Source: Patiria miniata
Lineage: Eukaryota; Echinodermata; Asteroidea; Valvatida; Asterinidae
Length of the DNA stretch: 64,000 nucleotides
Direction of reading: 5' to 3'
Assembly: GCF_015706575.1 (NCBI RefSeq)
Contig: NW_024037051.1
Location: forward strand, 2,046,001-2,110,000
The notes under the pieces are model-generated. The model was not told where the DNA came from. It searched no databases and saw nothing but the letters and a program-made list of their open reading frames with translations. Below are positions 35,101 to 49,533 of the stretch, piece by piece. Position numbers and translations under genes: made by a program. How positions within the stretch are numbered: position 1 is the first letter of the stretch; the number at the start of each line of letters is the position of its first letter.

Positions 35101-38100
35101 GCAACCACTGGTTTCAAGACCTGTCCTTTTTCCAGCTTGTTGGCCTCATCACAAGCTTCCGAACAAGGTATAGTTTGTGCAGAACTTCCGGTTAAGGTAC
35201 CTTTAGACGGCGATATACGAAGTTCGTGTCGCGGGCGCTTGCAGGCATTGCTGTTAGACTGACTGCACATAGGGGTACTACTGGCATTGATGCGATATAT
35301 CTTGAATTGTCTCCGCAACCACTTTGTTTCAAGACGTGTCCTTTTGCCAGCTTGTTGGCCTTATCACAAGCTTCCGAACAAGGTATAGTTTGTGCAGAAC
35401 TTCTCGGTTAAGGTACCTTTAGACCGCGATATACGAAGTTCGTGTCGCGGGCGCTTGCAGGCATTGCAGTTAGACTGACTGCACATATGGGTACTACTGG
35501 CATTGATGCTCTATATCTTGAATTTTCTCCTGAACCACCTGGTTTCAAGACCTGTCCTTTTGCCAGCTTGTTGGCCTCATCACAAGCTTCCGAACAAGGT
35601 ATAGTTTGTGCAGAACTTCCCAGGTTAAGGTACCTTTAGACCGCGATATACGAAGTTCGTGTCGCGGGCGCTTGCAGGCATTGCTGTTAGACTGACTGCA
35701 CATATGGGTACTACTGGCATTGATGCTCTATATCTTAATTTTCTTCGCCACCACTGGGTTTCAAGACCTGTCCTTTTGCCAGCTTGTTGGCCTCATCACA
35801 AGCTTCCGAACAAGGTATAGTTTGTGCAGAACTTCCAGTTATTAAGGTACCTTTAGACCGCGATATACGAAGTTCGTGTTCCGGGCGCTTGCAGGCATTG
35901 CTGGTAGACTGACTGCACATAGGGGTACTACTGGCAATGATGCGCTATATCTTAAATTTTCTCCTGAACCACTTGGTTTCAAGACCTGTCCTTTTGCCAG
36001 CTTGTTGGCCTCATCACAAGCTTCTGAACAAGGTATAGTTTGTGATGAAATTGCAAGGTTAAGGTACCTTTACACCGCAATATACGAAGTTCGTGTCGCG
36101 GGCGCTTGCAGGCATTGCTGTTAGACTGACTGCACATATGTGTACTACTGGCATTGATGGCTATATCTTAATTTATCGGCAACCACTTTGTTTCAAGACC
36201 TGTCCTTTTGCCAGCTTGTTTGCCTTATCACAAGCTTCCGAACAAGGTATAGTTTGTGCAGAACTTCCCAGGTTAAGGTACCTTTAGACCGCGATATACG
36301 AAGTTCGTGTCGCGGGCTTGCAGGCATTGCTGTTAGACTGTCTGCACATATGGGAACTACTGGCATTGATGCGCTATATCTTTAATTGTCTCCGCAACCA
36401 CTTTGTTTCAAGACGTGTCCTTTCGCCAGCTTGTGGCCTTATCACAAGCTTCCGAACAAGGTATAGTTTGTGCAGAACTTCCCAGGTTAAGGTACCTTTA
36501 GCCGCGATATACGAAGCTCGTGTCGCGGGCGCTTGCAGGCATTGCAGTTAGACTGACTGCACATAGGGGTACTACTGGCATTGATGCGCTATATCTTAAT
36601 TTTCTCCTCAACCACTTGTTTCAAGACGTGTCCTATTGCCAGCTTGTTGGCCTTATCACAAGCTTCCGAACAAGGTATAGTTTGTGCAGAACTTCTCAGG
36701 TTAGGTACCTTTAGACGGCGATATACGAAGCTCGTGTCGCGGGCGCTTGCAGGCATTGCTGTTAGACTGACTGCACAGGGGTACTACTGGCATTGATGCG
36801 CTATATCTTAAATTTTCTCCGCAACCACTGGGTTTCAAGACCTGTCCTTTTGCCAGCTTGTTTGCCTCATCACAAGCTTCCGAACAAGGTATAGTTTGTG
36901 CAGAACTTCCCAGGTTAAGGTACCTTTAGACCGCGATATACGAAGTTCGTGTCGCGGGCGCTTGCAGGCATTGCTGTTAGACTGACTGCACATAGGGGTA
37001 CTACTGGCATTGATGCGCTATATCTTAAATTTTCTCCGCCACCACTTGGTTTCAAGACGTGTCCTTTGCCAGCTTGTTGGCCTCATCACAAGCTTCCGAA
37101 CAAGGTATAGTTTGTGCAGAACTTCCCAGGTTAAGGTACCTTTAGACCGCGATATACGAAGTTCGTGTCGCGGGCGCTTGCAGGCATTGCTGTTAGACTG
37201 ACTGCACATAGGGGTACTACTGGCATTGATGCGCTATATCTTAATTTTCTCCGCACCACTGGGTTTCAAGACCTGTCCTTTTGCCAGCTTGTTGGCCTCA
37301 TCACAAGCTTCCGAACAAGGTATAGTTTGTGATGAAATTGCAAGGTTAAGGTACCTTTAGACCGCGATATACGAAGTTCGTGTCGCGGGCGCTTGCAGGC
37401 ATTGCTGTTAGACTGACTGCACATATGTGTACTACTGGCATTGATGGGCTATATCTTAAATTTCGGCAACCACTTTGTTTCAAGACCTGTCCTTTTGCCA
37501 GCTTGTTTGCCTTATCACAAGCTTCCGAACAAGGTATAGTTTGTGCAGAACTTCCCAGGTTAAGGACCTTTAGACGGCGATATACGAAGTTCGTGTCGCG
37601 GGCGCTTGCAGGCATTGCTGTTAGACTGACTGCACATAGGGTACTACTGGCATTGATGCGCTATATCTTAAATTTTCTCCTCAACCACTTGGTTTCAAGA
37701 CCTGTCCATTTGCCAGCTTGTTGGCCTCATCATAAGCTTTCGAACAAGGTATAGTTTGTGCAGAACTTCCCAGGTTAAGGTACCTTTAGACCGCGATATA
37801 CGAAGTTCGTGTCGCGGGCGCTTGCAGGCATTGCTGTTAGACTGACTGCACATAGGGGTACTACTGGCATTGATGCGCTATATCTTGAATTTTCTCCTCA
37901 ACCACTTGTTTCAAGACCTGTCCATTTGCCAGCTTGTTGGCCTTATCATAAGCTTTCGAACAAGGTATAGTTTGTGCAGAACTCCCAGGTTAAGGTACCT
38001 TTAGACCGCGATATACGAAGTTCGTGTCCGGGCGCTTGCAGGCATTGCTGGTAGACTGACTGCACATAGGGGTACTACTGGCATTGATGCGCTATATCTT

Positions 38101-40568
38101 AAATTTTCTCCGCACCACTGGTTTCAAGACCTGTCCTTTTGCCAGCTTGTTGGCCTCATCACAAGCTTCCGAACAAGGTATAGTTTGTGCAGAACTTCCA
38201 AGGTTAAGGTACCTTTAGACCGCGATATACGAAGTTCGTGTCGCGGGCGCTTGCAGGCATTGCTGTTAGACTGACTGCACATATGTGTACTACTGGCATT
38301 GATGCGCTATATCTTAAATTTCTCGGCAACCACTTTGTTTCAAGACCTGTCCTTTTGCCAGCTTGTTTGCCTTATCACAAGCTTCCGAACAAGGTATAGT
38401 TTGTGCAGAACTTCCCAGGTTAAGGTACCTTTAGACCGCGATATACGAAGTTCGTGTCGCGGGGCTTGCAGGCATTGCTGTTAGACTGACTGCACATATG
38501 AGTACTACTGGCATTGATGCGCTATATCTTTAATTTTCTCCGCAACCACTTTGTTTCAAGACGTGTCCTTTCGCCAGCGTGGTGGCCTTATCACAAGCTT
38601 CCGAACAAGGTATAGTTTGTGCAGAACTTCCCAGGTTAAGGTACCTTTAGACCGCGATATACGAAGTTCGTGTCGCGGGCGCTTGCAGGCATTGCAGTTA
38701 GACTGACTGCACATAGGGGTACTACTGGCATTGATGCGCTATATCTTAATTTTCTCCTCAACCACTGGTTTCAAGACGTGCCTATTTGCCAGCTTGTTGG
38801 CCTTATATAAGCTTCCGAACAAGGTATAGTTTGTGCAGAACTTCTCAGGTTAAGGTACCTTTAGACGGCGATATACGAAGTTCGTGTCGCGGGCGCTTGC
38901 AGGCATTGCTGTTAGACTGACTGCACATAGGGGTACTACTGGCATTGATGCGCTATATCTTAACTTTCACCGCACCACTTGGTTTCAAGACCTGTCCTTT
39001 TGCCAGCTTGTTTGCCTCATCACAGCTTCGAACAAGGTATAGTTTGTGCAGAACTTCCCAGGTTAAGGTACCTTTAGACCGCGATATACGAAGTTCGTGT
39101 CGCGGGCGCTTGCAGGCATTGCTGTTAGACTGACTGCACATAGGGGTACTACTGGCTTGATGATGCGCTATATCTTAAATTTTCTCCGCCATAACTTGGT
39201 TTCAAGACGTGTCCTTTTGCCAGCTTGTTTGCCTCATCACAGCTTCGAACAAGGTATAGTTTGTGCAGAACTTCCCAGGTTAAGGTACCTTTAGACCGCG
39301 ATATACGAAGTTCGTGTCGCGGGCGCTTGCAGGCATTGCTGTTAGACTGACTGCACATATGGGTACTACTGGCATTGATGCGCTATATCTTGAATTGTCT
39401 CCGCAACCACTTTGTTTCAAGACGTGTCCTTTCGCCAGCGTGGTGGCCTTATCACAAGCTTCCGAACAAGGTATAGTTTGTGCAGAACTTCCAAGGTTAA
39501 GGTACCTTTAGACAGCGATATACGAAGCTCGTGTCGCGGGCGCTTGCAGGCATTGCTGTTAGACTGACTGCACATAGGGGTACTACTGGCATTGATGCGC
39601 TATATCTTAAATTGTATCCGCAACCACTTGTTTTCAAGACGTGTCCTTTCGCCAGCTTGTTGGCCTCATCACAAGCTTCCGAACAAGGTATAGTTTGTGC
39701 AGAACTTCCCAGGTTAAGGTACCTTTAGACCGCGATATACGAAGTTCGTGTCGCGGGCGCTTGCAGGCATTGCTGTTAGACTGACTGCACATAGGGGTAC
39801 TACTGGCATTGATGCGCTATATCTTAATTTTCTCCTCAACCACTTGTTTCAAGACGTGTCCTTTTGCCAGCTTGTTGGCCTTATCATAAGCTTCCGAACA
39901 AGGTATAGTTTGTGCAGAACTTCTCAGGTTAAGGTACCTTTAGACGGCGATATACGAAGTTCGTGTCGCGGGCGCTTGCAGGCATTGCTGTTAGACTGAC
40001 TGCACATAGGGGTACTACTGGCATTGATGCGCTATATCTTAACTTTTCTCCGCAACCACTGGGTTTCAAGACCTGTCCTTTTGCCAGCTTGTTTGCCTCA
40101 TCACAAGCTTCCGAACAAGGTATAGTTTGTGCAGAACTTCCCAGGTTAAGGTACCTTTAGACCGCGATATACGAAGTTCGTGTCGCGGGCGCTTGCAGGC
40201 ATTGCTGTTAGACTGACTGCACATAGGGGTACTACTGGCATTGATTGATGCGCTATATCTTAAATTTTCTCCGCCACCACTTGTTTCAAGACGTGTCCTT
40301 TTGCCAGCTTGTTGGCCTTATCACAAGCTTCCGAACAAGGTATAGTTTGTGCAGAACTTCCCAGGTTAAGGTACCTTTAGACCGCGATATACGAAGTTCG
40401 TGTCGCGGGCGCTTGCAGGCATTGCTGTTAGACTGACTGCACATAGGGGTACTACTGGCATTGATGCGCTATATCTTAATTTTCTCCTCAACCACTTGGT
40501 TTCAAGACGTGCCTTTTGCCAGCTTGTTGGCCTTATCATAAGCTTCCGAACAAGTATAGTTTGTGCAG
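29166..40568 (+). repeat. 217-bp satellite array, block after the inverted-arm element
   Basis: About 53 units in the same orientation and register as before the element, which confirms insertion into a pre-existing array. Unit types are those of the middle block. Many units are one to a few bases short, with losses mostly in base runs (GGGGT to GGGT, AAATT to AATT, GGTTTC to GTTTC). This differs in character from the substitutions seen in the first 27 kb. Recurring variants include TATCGGTACTACTGG (about 32900-34850), TATGTGTACTACTGG and CCAGGTTATTAAGG. Confidence 0.95.
29825..31115 (+). repeat. Distant copy of the 1.3-kb hexamer
   Basis: The six unit types of the 16460-20362 series occur again in the same order: GTCGCCTGCGCTTGC near 30035, CACATAATTTTACTACT near 30294, GCACTTGCAGGCATTGCAG with GACTGACAGCAC near 30478, ATAGGGGTAATACTGG near 30727, and GAAGCTCGTGTCTCGGGCGC near 30895. 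It lies over 9 kb from the other copies and on the far side of the inverted-arm element. Confidence 0.75.
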
Positions 40569-43500
40569 AACTGCCCAGGTAAAGGTACCTTTAGACCGCG
40601 ATATACGAAGTTCGTGTCGCGGGCGCTTGCAGGTATTGCTGTACAGACTGACTGCACATAGGGTACTACTGGCATTGATGCGCTAAATCTTAAATTTTCT
40701 CCGCAACTGCTGCGTTTCAGGACCTGTCCTTTTGCCAGCTTGTGGGCCTCATCACAAGCTTCCGAACAAGGTATAGTTTGTGCAGAACTGCCCAGGTAAA
40801 GGTACCTTTAGACCGCGATATACGAATTTCGTGTCGCGGGCGCTTGCAGGTATTGCTGTATAGACTGACTGCACATAGGGTACTACTGGCATTGATGCGC
40901 TAATCTTGAATTTTCTCCGCAACTGCTGCGTTTCAGGACCTGTCCTTTTGCCAGCTTGTGGGCCTCATACAAGCTTCCGAACAAGGTATAGTTTGTGCAG
41001 AACTGCCCAGGTAAGGTACCTTTAAACCGCGATATACGAAGTTCGTGTCGCGGGCGCTTGCAGGTATTGCTGTATAGACTGACTGCACATAGGGGTACTA
41101 CTGGCATTGATGCGCTAAATCTTAAATTTTCTCCGCAACTGCTGGGTTTCAGGACCTGTCCTTTTGCCAGCTTGTGGGCCTCATCACAAGCTTCCGAACA
41201 AGGTATAGTTTGTGCAGAACTTCCCAGGTTAAGGTACCTTTAGACCGCGATATACGAAGTTCGTGTCGCGGGCGCTTGCGGGTATTGCTGTTAGACTGAC
41301 TGCACATAGGGGTACTACTGGCATTGATGCGCTAAATCTTGAATTTTCTCCGCAACTGCTGAGTTTCAAGACCTGTCCTTTTGCCAGCTTGTGGGCCTCA
41401 TCACAAGCTTCCGAACAAGGTATAGTTTGTGCAGAACTTCCCAGGTTAAGGTACCTTTAGACCGCGATATACGAAGTTCGTGTCGCGGGCGCTTGCAGGT
41501 ATTGCTGTATAGACTGACTGCACATAGGTGTACTACTGGCATTGATGCGCTAAATCTTGAATTTTCTCCGCACCTGCTGGGTTTCAGGACCTGTCCTTTT
41601 GCCAGCTTGTGGGCCTCATCACAAGCTTCCGAACAAGGTATAGTTTGTGCAGAACTGCCCAGGTTAAGGTACCTTTAGACCGCGATATACGAAGTTCGTG
41701 TTCCGGGCGCTTGCAGGCATTGCTGTAGACTGACTGCACATAGGGGTACTACTGGCATTGATGCGCTATATCTTAATTTTCTCCGCACCACTGGTTTCAA
41801 GACCTGTCTTTTGCCAGCTTGTTGGCCTCATCACAAGCTTCCGAACAAGGTATAGTTTGTGAGAACTTCCAAGGTTAAGGTACCTTTACACCGCGATATA
41901 CGAAGTTCGTGTCGCGGGCGCTTGCAGGCATTGCTGTTAGACTGACTGCACATATGGGTACTACTGGCATTGATGGGCTATATCTTAATTTTCGGCAACC
42001 ACTTTGTTTCAAGACCTGTCCTTTTGCCAGCTTGTTTGCCTTATCACAAGCTTCCGAACAAGGTATAGTTTGTGCAGAACTTCCCAGGTTAAGGTACCTT
42101 TAGACGGCGATATACGAAGTTCGTGTTGCGGGCGCTTGCAGGCATTGCTGTTAGACTGACTGCACATAGGAGTACTACTGGCATGTTGTGCTATATCTTA
42201 AATTTTCTCCTCAACCACTTGGTTTCAAGACCTTCCATTTGCCAGCTTGTTGGCCTCATCATAAGCTTTCCGAACAAGGTATAGTTTTGTGCAGAACTTC
42301 CCAGGTTAAGATACCTTTAGACCGCGATATACGAAGTTCGTGTCGCGGGCGCTTGCAGGCATTGCTGTTAGACTGACTGCACATAGGGTACTACTGGCAT
42401 TGATGGACTATATCTTGAATTTTCTCCGCACCACTTGGTTTCAAGACCTGTCCATTTGCCAGCTTGTTGGCCTTATCACAGCTTTCCGAACAAGGTATAG
42501 TTTGTGCAGAACTTCCAGGTTAAGGTACCTTTAGACCGCGATATACGAAGTTCGTGTCCGGGCGCTTGCAGGCATTGCTGTTAGACTGACTGCACATAGG
42601 GGTACTACTGGCATTGATGCGCTATATCTTAAATTTTCTCCGCACACTGGGTTTCAGACCTGTCCTTTTGCCAGCTTGTTGGCCTCATCACAAGCTTCCG
42701 AACAAGGTATAGTTTGTGCAGAAATTGCAAGGTTAAGGTACCTTTACACCGCATATACGAAGTTCGTGTCGGGGGGCGCTTGCAGGCATTGCTGTTAGAC
42801 TGACTGCACATAGGGGTACTACTGGCATTGATGGCTATATCTTAAATTATCGCAACCACTTTGTTTCAAGACCTGTCCTTTTGCCAGCTTGTTTGCCTTA
42901 TCACAAGCTTCCGAACAAGGTATAGTTTGTGCAGAACTTCCCAGGTTAGGTACCTTTAGACCGCGATATACGAAGTTCGTGTCGCGGGCGCTTGCAGGCA
43001 TTGCTGTTAGACTGACTGCACATATGGGTACTACTGGCATTGATGCGCTATATCTTTAATTGTCTCCGCAACCACTTTGTTTCAAGACGTGTCCTTTCGC
43101 CAGCTTGGTGGCCTTATCACAAGCTTCCGAACAAGGTATAGTTTGTGCAGAACTTCCCAGGTTAAGGTACCTTTAGACCGCGATATACGAACCTCGTGTC
43201 GCGGGCGCTTGCAGGCATTGCTGTTAGACTGACTGCACATAGGGGTACTACTGGCATTGATGCGCTATATCTTAAATTTTCTCCTCAACCACTTGGTTTC
43301 AAGACGTGCCTTTTGCCAGCTTGTTGGCCTATCATAAGCTTCCGAACAAGGTATAGTTTGTGCAGAACTTCTCAGGTTAAGGTACCTTTAGACGCGATAT
43401 ACGAAGTTCGTGTCGCGGGCGCTTGCAGGCATTGCTGTTAGACTGACTGCACATAGGGGTACTACTGGCATTGATGCGCTATATCTTAAATTTTCTCCCG

Positions 43501-46500
43501 CAACCACTTGGTTTCAAGACCTGTCCTTTTGCCAGCTTGTTGGCCTCATCACAAGCTTCAGAACAAGGTATAGTTTGTGCAGAACTTCCCAGGTTAAGGT
43601 ACCTTTAGACCGCGATATACGAAGTTCGTGTCGCGGGCGCTTGCAGGCATTGCTGTTAGACTGACTGCACATAGGGGTACTACTGGCATTGATTGATGCG
43701 CTATATCTTAAATTTTCTCCGCCAACTTGTTTCAAGACGTGTCCTTTTGCCAGCTTGTTTGCCTCATCACAAGCTTCCGAACAAGGTATAGTTTGTGCAG
43801 AACTTCCCAGGTTAAGGTACCTTTAGACCGCGATATACGAAGTTCGTGTCGCGGGAGCTTGCAGGCATTGCTGTTAGACTGTCTGCACATAGGAGTACTA
43901 CTGGCATTGATGCGCTATATCTTAATTTCTCCGCAACCACTTGTTTCAAGACGTGTCCTTTCGCCAGCGTGTTGGCCTTATCACAAGCTTCCGAACAAGG
44001 TATAGTTTTGTGCAGAACTTCCAAGGTTAAGGTACCTTTAGACAGCGATATACGAAGCTCGTGTCGCGGGCGCTTGCAGGCATTGCTGTAGACTGACTGC
44101 ACATAGGGGTACTACTGGCATTGATGCGCTATATCTTAAATTGTCTCCGCAACCACTTGGTTTCAAGACCTGTCCCTTTCGCCAGCTTGTTGGCCTCATC
44201 ACAAGCTTCCGAACAAGTATAGTTTGTGCAGAACTTCCCAGGTTAAGGTACCTTTAGACCGCGATATACGAAGTTCGTGTCGCGGGCGCTTGCAGGCATT
44301 GCTGTTAGACTGACTGCACATAGGGGTACTACTGGCATTGATGCGCTATATCTTAAATTTTCTCCTCAACCACTGGTTTCAAGACGTGTCCTATTGCCAG
44401 CTTGTTGGCCTTATCATAAGCTTCCGAACAAGGTATAGTTTGTGCAGAACTTCTCAGGTTAAGGTACCTTTAGACGGCGATATACGAAGCTCGTGTCGCG
44501 GGCGCTTGCAGGCATTGCTGTTAGACTGACTGCACATGGGTACTACTGGCATTGATGCGCTATATCTTAACTTTTTCTCCGCAACCACTGGTTTCAGACC
44601 TGTCCTTTTGCCAGCTTGTTTGCCTCATCACAGGCTTCCGAACAAGGTATAGTTTGTGCAGAACTTCCCAGGTTAAGGTACCTTTAGACCGCGATATACG
44701 AAGTTCGTGTCGCGGGCGCTTGCAGGCATTGCTGTTAGACTGACTGCACATAGGGGTACTGGCATTGAATTGATGCGCTATATCTTAAATTTTCTCCGCC
44801 CCACTGGTTTCAAGACGTGTCCTTTTCGCCAGCTTGTTGGCCTTATCACAAGCTTCCGAACAAGGTATAGTTTGTGCAGAACATCCCAGGTTAAGTACCT
44901 TTAGACCGCGATATACGAAGTTCGTGTCGCGGGCGCTTGCAGGCATTGCTGTTAGACTGACTGCACATAGGGGTACTACTGGCATTGATGCGCTATATCT
45001 AAATTTTCTCCTCAACCACTTGGTTTCAAGACGTGCCTATTTGCCAGCTTGTTGGCCTTATCATAAGTTCCGAACAAGTATAGTTTGTGCAGAACTGCCC
45101 AGGTAAAGGTACCTTTAAACCGCGATATACGACGTTCGTGTCGCTGGCGCTTGCAGTATTGCTGTACAGACTGACTGCACATAGGGGTACTACTGGCATT
45201 GATGCGCTAAATCTTAAATTTTCTCCGCAACTGCTGCGTTTCAGGACTGTCCTTTTGCCAGCTTGTGGCCTCATCACAATCTTCCGAACAAGGTATAGTT
45301 TGTAAAGAACTGCCCAGGTAAAGGTACCTTTAGACCGCGATATACGAATTTCGTTTCGCGGGCGCTTGCAGGTATTGCTGTATAGACTGTCTGCACATAG
45401 GTGTACTACTGGCATTGATGCGCTAAATCTTGAATTTTCTCCGCAACTGCTGCGTTTCAGGACCTGTCCTTTTGCCAGCTTGTGGCCTCATTACAAGCTT
45501 CCGAACAAGGTATAGTTTGTGCAGAACTGCCTGGTAAAGGTACCTTAAACCGCGATATACGAAGTTCGTGTCGCGGGCGCCTGCAGGTATTGCTGTATAG
45601 ACTGACTGCACATAGGGGTACTACTGGCATTGATGCGCTAAATCTTAAATTTTCTCCGCAACTGCTGGGTTTCAGGACCTGTCCTTTTGCCAGCTTGTGG
45701 GCCTCATCACAAGCTTCCGAACAAGGTATAGTTTGTGCAGAACTACCCATGTTAAGGTACCTTTAGACCGCGATATACGAAGTTCGTGTCGCGGGCGCTT
45801 GCAGGTATTGCTGTATAGACTGACTGCACATAGGGGTACTACTGGCATTGATGCGCTAATCTTGATTTTCTCCGCAACTGCTGAGATTCAGGACCTGTCC
45901 TTTTGCCAGCTTGTGGGCCTCATCACAAGCTTCCGAACAAGGTATAGTTTGTGCAGAACTGCCCAGGTAAGGTACCTTTAGACCGCGATATACGAAGTTC
46001 GTGTCGCGGGCGCTTGCAGGTATTGCTGTATAGACTGACTGCACATAGGTGTACTACTGGCATTGATGCGCTAAATCTTGAATTTTCTCCGCAACTGCTG
46101 GGTTTCAGGACCTGTCCTTTTGCCAGCTTGTGGGCCTCATCACAAGCTTCCGAACAAGGTAGAGTTTGTGCAGAACTGCCCAGGTTAAGGTACCTTTAGA
46201 CCGTGATTTACGAAGTTCGTGTCGCGGGCGCTTGCAGGTATTGCTGTATAGACTGACTGCACATAGGGTACTACTGGCATTGATGCGCTATATCTTGAAT
46301 TTTCTCCTCAACCACTTGGTTTCAAGACCTGTCCATTTGCCAGCTTGTTGGCCTCATCAAAGCTTTCGAACAAGGTATAGTTTGTGCAGAACTTCCCAGG
46401 TTAAGTACCTTCAGCCCGCGATATACGAAGTTCGTGTTGCGGGCGCTTGCAGGCATTGCTGGTAGACTGACTGCACATAGGGGTACTACTGGATTGATGC

Positions 46501-49033
46501 GCTAATCTTAAATTTCTCCTCAACCACTTGTTTCAAGACCTGTCCATTTGCCAGCTTGTTGGCCTTATCATAAGCTTCCGAACAAGGTATAGTTTGTGCA
46601 GAACTTCCCAGTTAAGGTACCTTCAGGCCGCGATATACGAAGTTCGTGTTGCGGGCGCTTGCAGGCATTGCTGTATAGACTGACTGCACATAGGGGTACT
46701 ACTGGCATTGATGCGCTATATCTTGAATTTTCTCCTCAACCACTTGGTTTCAAGACCTGTCCATTTGCCAGCTTGTTGGCCTTATCACAAGCTTCCGAAC
46801 AAGGTATAGTTTGTGCAGAACTGCCCAGGAAAAGGTACCTTTAGACCGCGATATACGAATTTCGTGTCGCGGGCGCTTGCAGGTATTGCTGTATAGACTG
46901 ACTGCACATAGGGGTACTACTGGCATTGATGCGCTAAATCTTGAATTTTCTCCGCAACTGCTGCATTTCAGGACCTGTCCTTTTGCCAGCTTGTGGGCCT
47001 CATTACAAGCTTCCGAACAAGGTATAGTTTGTGCAGAACTGCACTGGTAAAGGTACCTTTAAACCGCGATATACGAAGTTCGTGTCGCGGGCGCTTGCAG
47101 GTATTGCTGTATAGACTGACTGCACATAGGGGTACTACTGGCATTGATGCGCTAAATCTTAAATTTCTCCGCAACTGCTGGGTTTCAGGACCTGTCCTTT
47201 TGCCAGCTTGTGGGCCTCATCACAAGCCTCCGAACAAGGTATAGTTTGTGCAGAAATACCCATGTTAAGGTACCTTTAGACCGCGATATACGAAGTCCGT
47301 GTCGCGGGCGCTTGCGGTATTGCTGTATAGACTGACTGCACATAGGGGTACTACTGGCATTGATGCGCTATATCTTAATTTTCTCCTCACCACTTGGTTT
47401 CAGGACGTGCCTATTTGCCAGCTTGTTGGCCTTATCATAAGGTTCCGAACAAAGTATAGTTTGTGCAGAACTGCCCAGGTAAAGGTACCTTAAACCGCGA
47501 TATACGACGTTCGTGTCGCTGGCGCTTGCAGGTATTGCTGTACAGACTGACTGCACATAGGGGTACTACTGGCATTGATGCGCTAAATCTTAATTTTTCC
47601 GCAACTGCTGCGTTTCAGGACCTGTCCTTTTGCCAGCTTGTTGGCCTAATCACAAGCTTCCGAACAAGGTATAGTTTTGTAAGAACTGCCCAGGTAAGGT
47701 ACCTTTAGACCGCGATATACGAATTTCGTTTCGCGGGCGCTTGCAGGTATTGCTGTATAGACTGTCTGCACATAGGTGTACTACTGGCATTGATGCGCTA
47801 AATCTTGAATTTTCTCCGCAACTGCTGCGTTTCAGGACCTGTCCTTTTGCCAGCTTGTGGGCCTCATTACAAGCTTCCGAACAGGTATAGTTTGTGCAGA
47901 ACTGCACTGGTAAAGGTACCTTTAAACCGCGATATACGAAGTTCGTGTCGCGGGCGCCTGCAGGTATTGCTGTATAGACTGACTGCACATAGGGGTACTA
48001 CTGGCATTGATGCGCTAAATCTTAATTTTCTCCGCAACTGCTGGGTTTCAGGACCTGTCCTTTTGCCAGCTTGTGGGCCTCATCACAAGCTTCCGAACAA
48101 GGTATAGTTTGTGCAGAAATACCCATGTTAAGGTACCTTTAGACCGCGATATACGAAGTTCGTGTCGCGGGCGCTTGCGGGTATTGCTGTATAGACTGAC
48201 TGCACATAGGGGTACTACTGGCATTGATGCGCTAAATCTTGAATTTTCTCTCCGCAACTGCTGAGATTCAGGACCTGTCCTTTTGCCAGCTTGTGGGCCT
48301 CATCACAAGCTTCCGAACAAGGTATAGTTTGTGCAGAACTGCCCAGGTAAAGGTACCTTTAGACCGCGATATACGAAGTTCGTGTCGCGGGCGATTGCAG
48401 GTATTGCTGTATAGACTGACTGCACATAGGGGTACTACTGGCATTGATGCGCTAAATCTTAAATTTTCTCCGCAACTGCTGGGTTTCAGGACCTGTCCTT
48501 TTGCCAGCTTGTGGGCCTCATCACAAGCCTCCGAACAAGGTATAGTTTGTGCAGAAATACCCATGTTAAGGTACCTTTAGACCGCGATATACGAAGTCCG
48601 TGTCGCGGGCGCTTGCGGGTATTGCTGTATAGACTGACTGCACATAGGGGTACTACTGGCATTGATGCGCTATATCTTAAATTTTCTCCTCAACCACTTG
48701 GTTTCAAGACGTGCCTATTTGCCAGCTTGTTGGCCTTATCATAAGGTTCCGAACAAAGTATAGTTTGTGCAGAACTGCCCAGGTAAAGGTACCTTTAAAC
48801 CGCGATATACGACGTTCGTGTCGCTGGCGCTTGCAGGTATTGCTGTACAGACTGACTGCACATAGGGGTACTACTGGCATTGATGCGCTAAATCTTAAAT
48901 TTTTTTCCGCAACTGCTGCGTTTCAGGACCTTTCCTTTTGCCAGCTTGTTGGCCTAATCACAAGCTTCCGAACAAGGTATAGTTTGTAAAGAACTGGCCC
49001 AGGTAAAGGTACCTTTAGACCGCGATATACGAA
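40569..49033 (+). repeat. 217-bp satellite array with interleaved subfamily C
   Basis: About 39 units. Subfamily C units share linked differences from the standard unit: GCAGGTATTGCTGTATAGAC, GCGCTAAATCTT, CAACTGCTGGGTTTCAGG (or TGCGTTTC), CAGCTTGTGGGCCTC, GAACTGCCCAGGTAAAGG and TTTAAACCGCG. C units occupy about 40569-41690, 45087-46270, 46800-47290, 47463-48620 and 48770-49033, with standard units between and in the same register. A rarer unit with TACGACGTTCGTGTCGCTGG occurs near 45128, 47505 and 48810, 2377 and 1305 bp apart (11 and 6 units). Confidence 0.85.
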
Positions 49034-49533
49034 NNNNNNNNNNNNNNNNNNNNNNNNNNNNNNNNNNNNNNNNNNNNNNNNNNNNNNNNNNNNNNNNNNN
49101 NNNNNNNNNNNNNNNNNNNNNNNNNNNNNNNNNNNNNNNNNNNNNNNNNNNNNNNNNNNNNNNNNNNNNNNNNNNNNNNNNNNNNNNNNNNNNNNNNNNN
49201 NNNNNNNNNNNNNNNNNNNNNNNNNNNNNNNNNNNNNNNNNNNNNNNNNNNNNNNNNNNNNNNNNNNNNNNNNNNNNNNNNNNNNNNNNNNNNNNNNNNN
49301 NNNNNNNNNNNNNNNNNNNNNNNNNNNNNNNNNNNNNNNNNNNNNNNNNNNNNNNNNNNNNNNNNNNNNNNNNNNNNNNNNNNNNNNNNNNNNNNNNNNN
49401 NNNNNNNNNNNNNNNNNNNNNNNNNNNNNNNNNNNNNNNNNNNNNNNNNNNNNNNNNNNNNNNNNNNNNNNNNNNNNNNNNNNNNNNNNNNNNNNNNNNN
49501 NNNNNNNNNNNNNNNNNNNNNNNNNNNNNNNNN
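49034..49533. other. Assembly gap of exactly 500 N
   Basis: 500 consecutive unknown bases, a conventional placeholder and not a measured length. Satellite C lies on the left and satellite B on the right, so the true array between them may be much longer. Confidence 0.99.
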
